A stretch of 64,000 nucleotides of DNA from Rhizobium etli CFN 42 (GTDB lineage Bacteria > Pseudomonadota > Alphaproteobacteria > Rhizobiales > Rhizobiaceae): the NCBI RefSeq assembly GCF_000092045.1, contig NC_007761.1, forward strand, positions 623,001 to 687,000. Direction: 5' to 3'. Both the position numbers and the translations under genes were made by a program. Below are positions 1 through 10,502 of the stretch, piece by piece (position 1 is the stretch's first letter; each line of letters starts with the position of its first letter). Below the pieces are notes generated by a model. It was not told the origin of the DNA and made no database searches. It worked only from the letters and a program-made list of their open reading frames with translations.

Positions 1-836
1 ATCAGCGCCGTATCGATGATGCCGAGGCTCTTCATCGCCGCCTTGAAGGCGCCGATGCCGGCAGCGCCGCCGCTGACGCGGCCCGCCCCGACCCAGACGA
101 TTTCGAAGAGCCGGCAGAGCCGTTCCTGCTCCTTGCGGGCGGCGACCCAGTCGCCGCGCTGGGCAGCATTCCAGAGCCTGACGTAGCCATGCGGATCGAC
201 ATTGGCGATGCCGGGCACCACGCCGTGGGCGCCCATCTGCAGCGCCGTGTCGACGACGATCTCTGAGCCGGTCATCAGAAAGACATCCTTGTTGCCGGCG
301 AGATCGAGCAGCACGTAACGGAAATTGCCGTCGTCGCCGCTCGAATCCTTGATGCCGATGATAGTTCCCTCCTTCGCCAGCGTCACGCTGGTCTGGCGCT
401 GCAGTTTCACATGCACGCAGACGGGAATGTCATAAGCGATCAGCGGCACGTCGACGGCATCGCGGATATAGCGGAAGTGATCGATGGTCTCGGCCTGGCT
501 GGTGACCGTGTAGAACGGCGCCGTCACGACAACCGCGTCGGCGCCGGCCGATTTGGCGATCCTGGCATGGTTGATGACCCGGTCGGTGGTGGGGTCGATG
601 ACCCCGACGATCAGCGGCACCCGGCCGTTGATGACCTTGGCCGAGTGCTCGATGATCTCCTGCCGGGTTTGTTCGTCGTGGAAGATCACCTCGCTGGTCG
701 AGCCGAGCACGAACAGGCCGTGGCAGCCGGCCTCGATCAGATTTTCCAGCACCCGCGTATAGGACGGGTAATCGACGGTGTAATCCTTGTTCAACGGGGT
801 TACGACGGGAGGAACGACACCCTTGAATTTGCTCAT
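1..836 (-). CDS. DapA-family (dihydrodipicolinate synthase/NAL superfamily) lyase or aldolase, 3' end outside window
   Basis: The gene starts at ATG 834-836 and runs off the left edge, so only about 278 residues are seen. It has the class I aldolase layout of the DapA/N-acetylneuraminate lyase superfamily: a GSTSE loop near residues 45-49 (usual GTTGE), tyrosine in YDIP at residue 135 (usual YNxP), and the Schiff-base lysine in GIKDSSG at residue 163. The family condenses or splits pyruvate and aldehydes. It lies just downstream of two peptide-type permease genes on the same strand, so it most likely catabolises the imported substrate rather than making lysine; that part is inference. The YDIP variant and the catabolic context argue against a housekeeping dapA. 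The substrate cannot be read from the sequence. Confidence 0.85.
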   Translation of the reverse strand, partial: MSKFKGVVPPVVTPLNKDYTVDYPSYTRVLENLIEAGCHGLFVLGSTSEVIFHDEQTRQEIIEHSAKVINGRVPLIVGVIDPTTDRVINHARIAKSAGADAVVVTAPFYTVTSQAETIDHFRYIRDAVDVPLIAYDIPVCVHVKLQRQTSVTLAKEGTIIGIKDSSGDDGNFRYVLLDLAGNKDVFLMTGSEIVVDTALQMGAHGVVPGIANVDPHGYVRLWNAAQRGDWVAARKEQERLCRLFEIVWVGAGRVSGGAAGIGAFKAAMKSLGIIDTAL

Positions 837-855
837 TTTCGCTTTCTTTCGATCG

Positions 856-1731
856 TCAGTTTAATTCGGCGCGAGGGTCGAAGGCATCGCGAAGACCATC
901 GCCAATGAAGTTGATTGCCAGGACGGCAAGCACCAGAAAGCCGCCGGGAAACAGCCACTGCCAGGGGTATTGTTCGAGCACTGCGGTAGAGCGGGCGGCA
1001 TTCAGCATGTTGCCCCAGCTTGCCGCCGGCGGCGCAATGCCGAGCCCGAGGAAGGAAAGTCCGGCCTCGAGCAGGATGGCATTGGCGATCTGCAGCGTCG
1101 CGAAGACAACGAGGATGTCGATCGAATTCGGCAGGCCGTGGCGGAGGAGGAGATGCGGCAGGCCCGCCCCCATGCCTCTTGCCGCCATCACGAAGTCACG
1201 CTCGCGAAGTTCCAGCAGCCGCGCGCGCACCATGCGCGCCAGCAGAGGCCAGGAGAGCAGCGAGATCACGAAGACCGTCGGCCAGATGCCGGTGCCGGCG
1301 ATCGAGGCGAGCACCAGCAGGAAGATGACCGGCGGCAGCGTCATGACAAGATCGACGAAACGCATGGTGACCGCATCCGCCCAGCGGCCGGCAAGCGCCG
1401 AGACGGCGCCGATCAGGAAGCCGATAATGGCGGAAATGACGGTCGAGGTGAGGGCCACCAGCAGCGAGATCCGGCCACCGTCCAGGACGCGGGCGAGGAT
1501 GTCGCGGCCCACTCCATCGGTGCCGAACCAGTGTGTCGGCCCCGGCTGGGCATTCATCGCCAGCAGATCGATGTCGTTGGGCTTGAAGCTCCACCACAAC
1601 GGATAGGAAAGGATCGCGACGATCATCAGCGCAATCATGCAGAGGCCGAGCAAGGCGGTCCGGTTGAGCAGGAATCGATGCAGAGAGCGTACGATCGGGC
1701 CCGGGCTGCGGGCAGGGCTTCGCGCCAGCAT
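856..1731 (-). CDS. ABC transporter permease, DppC/OppC type
   Basis: A 291-residue inner-membrane permease of the dipeptide/oligopeptide/nickel importer family. An N-terminal hydrophobic segment (about residues 27-50) is followed by the periplasmic region with the family signature [15 protein letters not shown] (about residues 69-83), then five more membrane spans containing the EAA loop (around [21 protein letters not shown]). It ends in the typical DPRAELN tail. It starts four bases after the stop of the DppB-type permease, so the two are co-translated and would form the heterodimeric channel. The two ATPases usual for this family are not in the window; they may lie to the left. Confidence 0.92.
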   Translation of the reverse strand: MLARSPARSPGPIVRSLHRFLLNRTALLGLCMIALMIVAILSYPLWWSFKPNDIDLLAMNAQPGPTHWFGTDGVGRDILARVLDGGRISLLVALTSTVISAIIGFLIGAVSALAGRWADAVTMRFVDLVMTLPPVIFLLVLASIAGTGIWPTVFVISLLSWPLLARMVRARLLELRERDFVMAARGMGAGLPHLLLRHGLPNSIDILVVFATLQIANAILLEAGLSFLGLGIAPPAASWGNMLNAARSTAVLEQYPWQWLFPGGFLVLAVLAINFIGDGLRDAFDPRAELN

Positions 1732-1734
1732 CGC

Positions 1735-2694
1735 TCAGCCCACCTTGATCCGCGGATCGACCACCGCATAGGCAAGGTCGGTCAGAAGATTGACCACGAC
1801 GACGCAGGCGCCGATCACCAGCGTCGAACCCATGATGACAGGATAGTCGCGGCCCTCCACGGCATCGACCATGAGCAGGCCCATGCCGGGCCAGTTGAAG
1901 ACGCTTTCGATGAAGATCGCCCCGCCGATCGCAAGGCCGATGGTCGAGCCGATCAGCGTAATGACGGGAAGCAGCGCATTGCGCAGGGCGTGCTTGGTGA
2001 TGACCCAGAATTCGAAGACGCCCTTGGCGCGCGCCGTGCGCACATAATCCTGGTTCAGCACCTCCAGCATGGACGCGCGCATATAGCGCATGATCAGCGC
2101 TGTCTGCGCGACGGCCAGCAATGTCGCGGGCAGGATCAGGTGATGGAGAAGGTCGGCGACGGAGAATTCCTGGCCCGGCGTCAGCATGCCGCCGGAGGGC
2201 ATCCAGTTGAAATAGACCGAAAACAGATAGAGACCGACCAGCGCGCTTAAGAAGGGCGGGCTGGAGATGCCGGTGACCGCCAAGACCGACAAGGACAGGT
2301 CGGCGATCGAATTGCGGCGAACCGCGCTGACGATGCCGGTCGCGATGCCGGCGATGATCGCGATCGCGATCGCCGATCCCATCAGCAGAACCGTCGGGCC
2401 GACCCGCGACAGCACGAGGCCGAGCACCGGCTGGTCGGGCCGCTTGATCGAATAGCCGAGATTTCCCAACAGCGCCTGCCGCAGCCAGGCGACATATTGC
2501 ACCGGCAGCGGCTGGTCGAGGCCGAGCGTGACCCGCAGTTCCGCAAGATCCGACGCTGACATCGGCACGTTCGGGTCGATATAGGCGTCGATCGGATCGC
2601 CGGGGGTAAGGCGCAGCATGACGAAGATCAGCATGCTCAAGGCAAAGAGCATGCCCGCTCCGATCAGCAGCCGCCGGAGACTGTATTGCAGCAT
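1735..2694 (-). CDS. ABC transporter permease, DppB/OppB type
   Basis: A 319-residue permease, the usual length for DppB. It begins with a membrane span (about residues 9-30), followed by the conserved RLTPGDP motif and a periplasmic domain, then the transmembrane core with the EAA segment ([27 protein letters not shown], split here over residues about 218-245) and a DPRIKVG terminus. It pairs with the DppC-type permease downstream and with the binding protein upstream (75-base gap). Substrate class (peptide, opine, sugar oligomer) cannot be told from the permease. Confidence 0.92.
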   Translation of the reverse strand: MLQYSLRRLLIGAGMLFALSMLIFVMLRLTPGDPIDAYIDPNVPMSASDLAELRVTLGLDQPLPVQYVAWLRQALLGNLGYSIKRPDQPVLGLVLSRVGPTVLLMGSAIAIAIIAGIATGIVSAVRRNSIADLSLSVLAVTGISSPPFLSALVGLYLFSVYFNWMPSGGMLTPGQEFSVADLLHHLILPATLLAVAQTALIMRYMRASMLEVLNQDYVRTARAKGVFEFWVITKHALRNALLPVITLIGSTIGLAIGGAIFIESVFNWPGMGLLMVDAVEGRDYPVIMGSTLVIGACVVVVNLLTDLAYAVVDPRIKVG

Positions 2695-2769
2695 GGAAAA
2701 TCCGTTCCTGTGCGGGCGGACAGGTTCGTCGACCTGGCCGCGCCTGGCTCTATCAGGATGCGTGGCGCC

Positions 2770-4356
2770 CTATTCGGCGATCGCCCATTTTTCCGGATGC
2801 GCCTGGTAAGGGCCGCCGCCGGGAGCAGGCGTCCAGATGAAGTCCTTGAGCTTGGCGGAGGCGACGCCATAACGTTTCGCCACCCACAGCGGACCCCAGG
2901 GCAATTCCTTGTTCATCACCTTGCAGACCTCCTGGTAGCGGGCGGAGCGCTTGGCGGCATCCGTCTCGCTCAGCGCCGCGTCGAGCGCGGAGGTCAGCAC
3001 CGGCATGCGCACGCGGGCGACGTTGGGGCCGGCCGGCGGGATCTGCTTCTCGTTGAGGCCGACATTGATGCTGCCCGGATCCGGGCCGTTCTGCAGGCCA
3101 GCGTAGACCATCTGAAACTGCGCGATGTCTGGCGTCGGGTTGAGCACGATGCTGTTATAGGTCGGCGTGTCGACGGCGCGCGGCGTGACGTTGATGCCGA
3201 CCTGAGCCAGCATCGCCTGGACCGCGGCCATGACATTGGCGGCAAGCGGCGTCGTGTAATAGGTCAGAAGGGTGATCGGCTTATCGCCATTGATCTGATC
3301 CCAGCCGGCTTCCTTCAGCAGCTGCCTGGCCTTTTCCGGATCATAGGCATAGGTCTCGATGCCCGCCGGCACCACCTGGTCGGCGATATAGGCGCAGTTT
3401 GCCGGTTTGGCGGCGCCGCCGTAAAGGCTCTGGATGATGGCGTCGCGATTGATCGCGTACATCACCGCCTGACGGACCCGGATATCCTTCCAGATCGGCG
3501 AGTCGTGGTTGAAGCCGAGATAGTTGACGACGAAGGAGTTGCCCTCGATGACGCGGAAGTCCTTATTGTCGTTGAAGGCCTTAAGATCGTTGGAATCGAC
3601 ATAGGTGAACTGGATTTCGCCGGCGCGCAGTGCGGCGATCGCCGCCGCCGGATTGGCGAAATAGCGGTTGATGATCTTTTCCAAGGCCGGTTTGCCGCCC
3701 CGGTAGTCGGTATTGGCGGCAAGTTCAACATATTGATCGGTGACATATTTGCTGAACTTGAACGGTCCGGTGCCGATCGGCGCGGTCGACCACCAGCTGT
3801 TCTTGGCGAGCTGGTCTGCGGGGATCTGCGAAAGCGCGTGCTCCGGCAGCATCATCACCTTCGTCAGCGCGTCCATCAGGCTGGCCGACGGGGCCGACAA
3901 CTTGATGACCAGCGTCTTGTCGTCCTTGGCCTCGGCCGAGGAAACCGCGTTCAGGCGCGCCGCGAGAACCGAGCCGGTCTTGGCGTTCTTGGCAAGCTCG
4001 ATGGTGAACTTCGCGTCCTTTGCGGTGAAGGGCTTGCCGTCATGCCATTTCGCGTCGGCGAGCTTGAACGTGTAGGTCGTCTGGTCGGGGCTGACCTCAT
4101 AGGACGAGGCGAGTTGGCCGACGACCTTCTCGAGCTTCTCGTCATAGGTCACCAGCGGCTCGAAGTAGACGCTGAGCCAGGTGAAGCCGCCCGTCGCGGC
4201 GAGCGGGTTGAAATTGCCCTGGAAACCGCCGGGCCCGACATCGAAGCCGCCCGACAGCGTCGCTGCCCGCGCCGGGGCGGTGAAGGCAGGGATGGCGGTC
4301 GTCGCCATCATCGCAGCAAGCGCGATGGCGGATGATAATCTCAACAGTCCTTTCAT
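2770..4356 (-). CDS. ABC transporter substrate-binding protein, family 5 (SBP_bac_5)
   Basis: A 528-residue periplasmic binding protein. Residues 1-31 form a Sec signal peptide (KGLLRLSSAIALAAMMATT, cleavage after APARA). The mature part has the DppA/OppA pattern: LEKVVGQLASSYEVSPD, the WHDGKPFTAKDAKFT element, and IRVRQAVMYAINRDAII near residue 310. Its ATG overlaps the stop of the GntR regulator by four bases (TCAT at 4353-4356), so regulator, binding protein and both permeases form one leftward operon. The family binds peptides, but many rhizobial members bind opines or oligosaccharides. The DapA-like enzyme at the end of the operon fits uptake plus breakdown of a carbon or nitrogen source. 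Confidence 0.92.
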   Translation of the reverse strand: MKGLLRLSSAIALAAMMATTAIPAFTAPARAATLSGGFDVGPGGFQGNFNPLAATGGFTWLSVYFEPLVTYDEKLEKVVGQLASSYEVSPDQTTYTFKLADAKWHDGKPFTAKDAKFTIELAKNAKTGSVLAARLNAVSSAEAKDDKTLVIKLSAPSASLMDALTKVMMLPEHALSQIPADQLAKNSWWSTAPIGTGPFKFSKYVTDQYVELAANTDYRGGKPALEKIINRYFANPAAAIAALRAGEIQFTYVDSNDLKAFNDNKDFRVIEGNSFVVNYLGFNHDSPIWKDIRVRQAVMYAINRDAIIQSLYGGAAKPANCAYIADQVVPAGIETYAYDPEKARQLLKEAGWDQINGDKPITLLTYYTTPLAANVMAAVQAMLAQVGINVTPRAVDTPTYNSIVLNPTPDIAQFQMVYAGLQNGPDPGSINVGLNEKQIPPAGPNVARVRMPVLTSALDAALSETDAAKRSARYQEVCKVMNKELPWGPLWVAKRYGVASAKLKDFIWTPAPGGGPYQAHPEKWAIAE

Positions 4357-5084
4357 TGTGCTCCTCCCACATTGGCACTTTTCTTATTGGCGGCGATCAC
4401 CCGGGAAATGCCGTGGTAATGGCGGTCCAGGCGCTTCTGTGCTTCCGCGACGTCCCTTGCCTCGATGGCATCGACGATCGCCGCGTGATCCCTCCAGGTC
4501 GCGACGGGATCGGCATTGTCGAGGTTGATGAAATCGGACGCCTTGTAGAAGGCGAGCCAGAACACATCGATCAGCCGGGCAAGGGTCTCGTTGTTCTGGC
4601 AGCGGAACAGCAGGGTGTGAAAGAGCTGGTCTTCGTCAGCGAAGGATTGACCACGCTCGGCATGGACCCGCATGCGGTCCACGGTGGCGCGCAGCTCGGC
4701 GATATCGTCGTCGCCGATCATCTCGACCGTCTTGCCGATCAGGCCGACTTCCAGGGTTCGGCGGATCTCGATCACTTCCTCGATCTGACGCAGCGCGCCG
4801 CCGAGGCCATAGGCGAGATTATCGAGCAGCGGTTCGAACGAGAAGGCTTTGACGAAGATGCCGATGCCGCGGCGCGATTCCAGTACGCCCACGGATTCCA
4901 GCGCCTTGATGCCCTCGCGCAGTGAATTGCGGCTGACGCCGAGCTGGTTCGCCAGGTCGGATTCGGCCGGAAGCAGCGTACCGGGCTTCAACCCGTTGTC
5001 GCTGATATAGGCCCGCAGGCTTTCCTGCACGGAGACGTGGAGAAGAGGCGCGCGGGCGAGGGGCTTCATGGATTTCAGCGACAT
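4353..5084 (-). CDS. FadR-type GntR transcriptional regulator
   Basis: A 243-residue regulator. The N-terminal winged helix holds the GntR pattern (GTLLPAESDLANQLGVSRNSLREGIKALES, in the span of about residues 31-60), followed by an all-helical FCD ligand-binding domain with IRRTLEVGLIG and the FHTLLFRCQNN motif. The ATG at 5082-5084 is chosen: an in-frame TTG at 5103-5105 would add seven residues but has no better ribosome site. It is the first gene of the operon with the binding protein (four-base overlap), so it probably represses its own uptake operon and responds to the transported compound or a breakdown product. The FadR-subfamily assignment is firm; the ligand is unknown. Confidence 0.9.
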   Translation of the reverse strand: MSLKSMKPLARAPLLHVSVQESLRAYISDNGLKPGTLLPAESDLANQLGVSRNSLREGIKALESVGVLESRRGIGIFVKAFSFEPLLDNLAYGLGGALRQIEEVIEIRRTLEVGLIGKTVEMIGDDDIAELRATVDRMRVHAERGQSFADEDQLFHTLLFRCQNNETLARLIDVFWLAFYKASDFINLDNADPVATWRDHAAIVDAIEARDVAEAQKRLDRHYHGISRVIAANKKSANVGGAQ

Positions 5085-5308
5085 GCCATTCCCATTGGTC
5101 TGCAATGATGAAGATGGCTAAGACATATCCACTTGTAGGATATCCGTCAAATGGATTTGTTTGGGCACGGGAGATCGGCGCCTGGCTGACGTTGCGGCAG
5201 AGAAAGGGGATGCGTTTCGGCCAAGGCGCAGCCCGTGCTTCGGTCTGGACCGTGAGAGCGGAATCTATGATGGGCGAAAGCCGGAGAAGCGCCCGGCGAG
5301 AGGTCTGG

Positions 5309-6319
5309 TCAATCGGGTTGCGGGGAGGAGGTCGTTTCCCCTTCCGCAAGCTCGCAGTCGAGCAGAATGGGATGGCCGACGCCGGGCGTCGGTTGCTTGT
5401 TCAAGAGAACCGCGACCGCCGCTGCGGCGATCTTCTGAATCGGCTGCCTGACGGTGGTCAGCCGCGGCGTCGTCATGCTCGACAGCGGAATGCCGTCGAA
5501 GCCGACGATGGAAAGGGCGGCGGGAACCGGGATTCCCAGATCATGCGCCGCTCTCATGCAGCCGATCGCCTGCTGATCCGAGCTTGCAAAGATGGCGGTC
5601 GGGCGTTCGCTGCGCGCCCGCGCCAGCAGATAGTTTCCGGCTGAGCGGCCGCTTTCATAGTCGAAAGCCGCCTCGGCGATCAGTTGCGAGGCCTGAATTT
5701 GCCCGTCGTCGCCGGATTGCCCCATCGCCTCAAGGTAACCCTTGAGGCGATCATTGGCAGGCACGGAATGTCTGGGGCCTGAAATGAAGCCGATGCGGCG
5801 ATGGCCGAGCTTCAAGAGATGTTCGACGCCGAGGCGCACGCCGCTGCGGTGATCGGAGGCGATGCCGGAATATCCCGGCATCAGGCGGTCGACGACGACG
5901 ATCGGCAGAGCCTTCGGCAGCTTGAGCGTATGGAAATCATTGCTCGGAACGAGAATGATCCCGTCCACCTTCCGGCTTGTCAGCTGCCCGATGCGGTCGG
6001 CCTCCTTGGCCGCATCGTCAAACGACGTCATCACGATGATGTTGTAGCCATGACTTGCCGCCGCCTGTTCGGCGGACTGCACGAGTTCGGAGAAGAACGG
6101 ATTGGTCAGATCCGGAATGACGATGCCGATCAGGCGGCTGACCTTGCTGCGCATGCTTCGCGCCGACGGGTCGGGCATATAGCCGAGGTCGTCGATGATG
6201 CGTCTGACGCGTGCCCTTAGCTCATCCGTCACCGAAGGATGGTCGTTCAAGACCCGTGAGACAGTCCCGGTGGAAACGCCGGCAAGCTTGGCAACGTCTC
6301 GAATTCCGACTTTTGGCAT
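5309..6319 (-). CDS. LacI-family transcriptional repressor of the adjacent sugar importer
   Basis: A 336-residue repressor. The helix-turn-helix sits at residues about 5-25 (IRDVAKLAGVSTGTVSRVLN), followed by the hinge and a periplasmic-binding-protein-like effector domain with the motif IGIVIPDLTNPFF near residue 67. It is transcribed away from the ribose-type ABC operon across a 315-base gap that contains two identical 14-base operator-like sites, so local and autoregulation are likely. The effector is expected to be the imported sugar or a metabolite of it; its identity cannot be read. Confidence 0.93.
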   Translation of the reverse strand: MPKVGIRDVAKLAGVSTGTVSRVLNDHPSVTDELRARVRRIIDDLGYMPDPSARSMRSKVSRLIGIVIPDLTNPFFSELVQSAEQAAASHGYNIIVMTSFDDAAKEADRIGQLTSRKVDGIILVPSNDFHTLKLPKALPIVVVDRLMPGYSGIASDHRSGVRLGVEHLLKLGHRRIGFISGPRHSVPANDRLKGYLEAMGQSGDDGQIQASQLIAEAAFDYESGRSAGNYLLARARSERPTAIFASSDQQAIGCMRAAHDLGIPVPAALSIVGFDGIPLSSMTTPRLTTVRQPIQKIAAAAVAVLLNKQPTPGVGHPILLDCELAEGETTSSPQPD

Positions 6320-6453
6320 AATGGAAGAACATGTCCCTTCATCTTCACTTCGGGACCTCCGAGGGCACCCGATCGAGCCTTCAGCTAATGGTCTCCATCG
6401 CCTTCGTCAAACGTGATGACATCTCCCATAACATCGGGATGGGCCGCATTCAA

Positions 6454-6467
6454 TGGAAACGGTTCAT
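6454..6467 (+). promoter_or_regulatory. Putative LacI-family operator O1
   Basis: TGGAAACGGTTCAT, with a GAA-A-CG-G-TTC core centred on CG as in LacI/GalR-family operators. An identical 14-base copy lies 116 bases downstream. This copy is upstream of the TTGACA box of the ABC operon. The binding role is inferred from the repeat and the adjacent LacI gene. Confidence 0.55.
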
Positions 6468-6569
6468 TGTCGCAACTTGCCGAGAGGAGGGATTAATCCC
6501 ATTTTCCCCACTTACCTCTGGTTTCCAGCGCCTTGACAATCCGTCGACGCATTGTTACCCGAGTGTCGT

Positions 6570-6583
6570 TGGAAACGGTTCAT
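6570..6583 (+). promoter_or_regulatory. Putative LacI-family operator O2
   Basis: Second exact copy of TGGAAACGGTTCAT. It lies about 32 bases after the TTGACA box, at or just past the expected transcription start, a classical position for repression. The 116-base centre-to-centre distance (about 11 helical turns) would suit DNA looping between the two sites; looping is inference. Confidence 0.6.
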
Positions 6584-6634
6584 CTGCGAAGGCACTCAGG
6601 TGAGGATAGGCCCGGAACCGTTCGGAGGAGAGAA

Positions 6635-7621
6635 ATGTCCCATTCTACAAAGCGTGATTCCGTCCTGATGAATGCGCCGCGCCGTGCGGCACTGAAGCTT
6701 GGCCTTGCCGGCACCCTGGTGCTCGCCTTGTCTTGCGGCGTGTCGCCCGCTTTTGCGGCCGGCAAGCCCAAGGTCGGCCTGATCATGAAGTCTCTGTCCA
6801 ATGAGTTCTTCAAGCAGATGAAGGCCGGTGCCGATAAGTATGCGGCTGAGAACAAGGACAAGTTCGAGTTCAAGGCGGTCGGCATGAAGGACGAGCGCGA
6901 TTTTGCCGCTCAGGTCGATGCCGTCGAGAACTTCGTGACGCAGAAATACGACATCATCGTCGTTGCCCCGGCCGATTCGAAGGCGATGGCAACGCCGCTT
7001 GCAAAGGCGGTCAAGGCGGGCGTCAAGGTCATCAACATCGATGTGCCGCTCGATGCCGATGCCAAGAAGGCCGCCGGTATCGACCTGGCATTCTTCGGCC
7101 CGGACAATCGCGAAGGCGCCAAGCTCGCCGGCGATGCGCTGGCCAAGGATCTGGGCGCTGGTGCGAAGGTTGTCATCCTCGAGGGCAATCCCGAGGCCGA
7201 CAATGCCAAGGAACGCAAGGAAGGCTTCATGGACTCCGTCAAGTCGGGCAAGCTCGAGCTGCTCGACAGCAAGACCGCCCATTGGGAGACGGAAGAAGCC
7301 AACACCGTCATGACCAATTTCCTGACGAAGTATAAGGATATTCAGGGCGTGATGGCCGCCAACGACTCGATGGCGCTGGGCGTCGTCAAGGCGCTCGATG
7401 CAACCGGCCAGGCCGGCAAGATCAAGGTCGTCGGCTTCGACAACATCCCGCCGGTGCAGCCGCTGATCAAGGATGGTAAGATGCTTGCCACCGTCGAACA
7501 GTATGGCGCGCAGATGGCGGTCATGGGCATCGACTACGGTATGCGCGAACTTGCCGGCGAGAAATTCACCGGCTGGGTCAAGACCGACATCAAGCTCGTC
7601 ACCGCCGGCGACCTCAAATAA
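6635..7621 (+). CDS. Sugar ABC transporter periplasmic binding protein, RbsB type
   Basis: A 328-residue binding protein of the ribose/xylose/galactitol cluster (Peripla_BP_4). ATG 6635 is chosen because GGAGGAGA precedes it; an in-frame TTG at 6533 overlaps the promoter. The N-terminus carries PRRAALKLGLAG, a twin-arginine-like stretch, before a hydrophobic segment ending in AFA-AGK, so export by Tat or Sec is expected. The mature protein starts with KVGLIMKSLSNEFF and has the hinge motif GVMAANDSMALGVVKAL and VVGFDNIPPVQPLI, typical for pentose/hexose binders. It is first in an operon with ATPase and permease and is probably repressed by the divergent LacI protein. Confidence 0.93.
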   Translation: MSHSTKRDSVLMNAPRRAALKLGLAGTLVLALSCGVSPAFAAGKPKVGLIMKSLSNEFFKQMKAGADKYAAENKDKFEFKAVGMKDERDFAAQVDAVENFVTQKYDIIVVAPADSKAMATPLAKAVKAGVKVINIDVPLDADAKKAAGIDLAFFGPDNREGAKLAGDALAKDLGAGAKVVILEGNPEADNAKERKEGFMDSVKSGKLELLDSKTAHWETEEANTVMTNFLTKYKDIQGVMAANDSMALGVVKALDATGQAGKIKVVGFDNIPPVQPLIKDGKMLATVEQYGAQMAVMGIDYGMRELAGEKFTGWVKTDIKLVTAGDLK

Positions 7622-7648
7622 TCGGGTTGCCGATTTAAGGCCACAGGA

Positions 7649-7672
7649 AGCGCCGGCTGCCAAGCCGGCGCT
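7649..7672 (+). other. Perfect hairpin between binding-protein and ATPase genes
   Basis: AGCGCCGGCT and AGCCGGCGCT form a perfect 10-bp stem with loop GCCA, 27 bases after the binding-protein stop. No T-run follows, so it is not a strong intrinsic terminator. In ABC operons such hairpins often protect the 3' end of the binding-protein message and lower downstream expression; that role is inferred here. Confidence 0.6.
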
Positions 7673-7748
7673 GACCGCTGCCAGCCGATTTGCGTCTTGT
7701 GCGGAGGGTGGCCATCTCGAATTTCAACGGATCGTGCACGAGGTGGAC

Positions 7749-9252
<1,504 letters not shown>

Positions 9253-9269
<17 letters not shown>

Positions 9270-10275
9270 AACCAAGGTCGAAGCGCAAGAAACAGGCTTC
9301 TGGGACAAGCTCATCCGGATCTCGATGAAAGAGGCAGGCGTTGCCGTCGCCCTCGTCCTGATCCTGATATTCTTCTCGGCAACGGCGCCCTATTTCGCGA
9401 CGCCGGAGAATTTCCTGAAGATCTTCGTGCAGATCGCCATCAACACGGTCCTCGCCTCGGGCATGACCTTCGTCATCCTGGTCGGCGGCATCGACCTTTC
9501 GGTCGGCTCGCTGCTCGCCCTTTGCACGGTTATCGGCGCGACGATCATGATCGACCCGAGGCTGTCCCCTTGGGCTGCGATCGTGCTGGCGTCGCTCGCC
9601 TCGATGGGTACCGGTGCGATCCTTGGCGCCATTAACGGATGGGTCTGCGAAAAGTGGAAGCTTCCGTCCTTCATCGTCACGCTCGGCATGCTGAATGTCG
9701 CAAGCGGCCTGGCGCGCGTGGTCAGCGATAACTCCACCATCACCGGCCTGCCGCAGCCCTTCGTCGATTTCGGCAATCTGATCTTCTGGGGCATCTTCCC
9801 GTCGATCTTCCTGATTGCGATAGTCGTCGTCCTCGTCGGCTGGTTCGTGCTGCGTTATACGGTTTTCGGCCGTTTCGTCTTCGCGATCGGCACCAATGAA
9901 GAGGCTGTGCGGCTGTCGGGACATGAGCCGAAGCGCTACAAGATCGCGGTGTTCACGATCTCGGGCCTCACCGCCGGCATTGCCGCCATGGTCTATCTGC
10001 TGCGCCTTAATGTCGGCAGTCCGGTTGCCGGCATAGGCTATGAATTGAACGCGATCGCCGCGGTCATCATCGGCGGAACCAGCCTCTCGGGCGGCAAGGG
10101 CTCGATCGTCGGAACGCTTGTCGGTGCCTGCATTCTGCAGGTGCTGTCGACGGGATTGCAGCTGCTGGGGGCCGACGACAACATCAAGCCGATCGTCATC
10201 GGCGCCGTCATCGTGCTTGCGGTTATTCTGGATAGCTATCGCGGGCGGTTGATGCGGATACTCGAAACGCGATGA
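9253..10275 (+). CDS. Sugar ABC transporter permease, RbsC type
   Basis: A 340-residue permease of the BPD_transp_2 family with eight to ten hydrophobic segments. Family motifs are present: LASGMTFVILVGGIDLSVGS (about residues 72-91), the GFNEEAVRLSGH-like segment IGTNEEAVRLSG, and AVIIGGTSLSGGKGS near residue 272. It starts at GTG 9253 with AAGGAG at 9240-9245, overlapping the ATPase gene by 17 bases. It closes the importer operon; a hairpin terminator follows at 10313-10341. Confidence 0.93.
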
Positions 10276-10312
10276 CCGATCGCAAGGCGTTGGCCTTTGA
10301 GGATCTTCTTTA

Positions 10313-10346
10313 GACGGCCTGCGAAATTGAGGCAGGCCGTCAAACT
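10313..10346 (+). terminator. Hairpin terminator after sugar importer operon
   Basis: GACGGCCTGC (10313-10322) pairs perfectly with GCAGGCCGTC (10332-10341) around a nine-base loop, starting 38 bases after the permease stop. The T-run is weak (CAAACTCC follows), so termination strength is uncertain. Confidence 0.6.
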
Positions 10347-10502
10347 CCTGCCACATGCCCTGCATTAATTCGACGTGACTGCGTATTCCTTAGATCGAAA
10401 TTGATTTAAGGATAAATTCTGCAGTCGGTCAAAGCGTTGCCGCACCCTTGGCGCGTCTGAGAAGATGCGCGGCGTTGCAGCGACCGCGTCGATGGAGATC
10501 GG

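Larger units (their letters stand above)
6320..6634. promoter_or_regulatory. Divergent control region between lacI-type gene and sugar ABC operon
   Basis: This 315-base gene-free stretch holds the promoters of both divergent units. For the ABC operon a TTGACA box lies at 6533-6538; about 16 bases further is a poor -10 candidate (TTACCC, 6555-6560). The two operator-like repeats (6454-6467 and 6570-6583) flank it. The binding-protein gene has a strong ribosome site GGAGGAGA at 6624-6631. I saw no ORF or RNA gene inside it. Confidence 0.6.

Noticed and set aside
2686..4335. Long open frame on the plus strand (549 codons)
   Set aside because: Antisense to the family-5 binding protein, which has a signal peptide and family motifs. 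The antisense product has no recognisable feature.
6533..6634. In-frame TTG at 6533 as start of the RbsB-type gene
   Set aside because: It would place the TTGACA promoter box and an operator inside the coding region; ATG 6635 has GGAGGAGA directly upstream.
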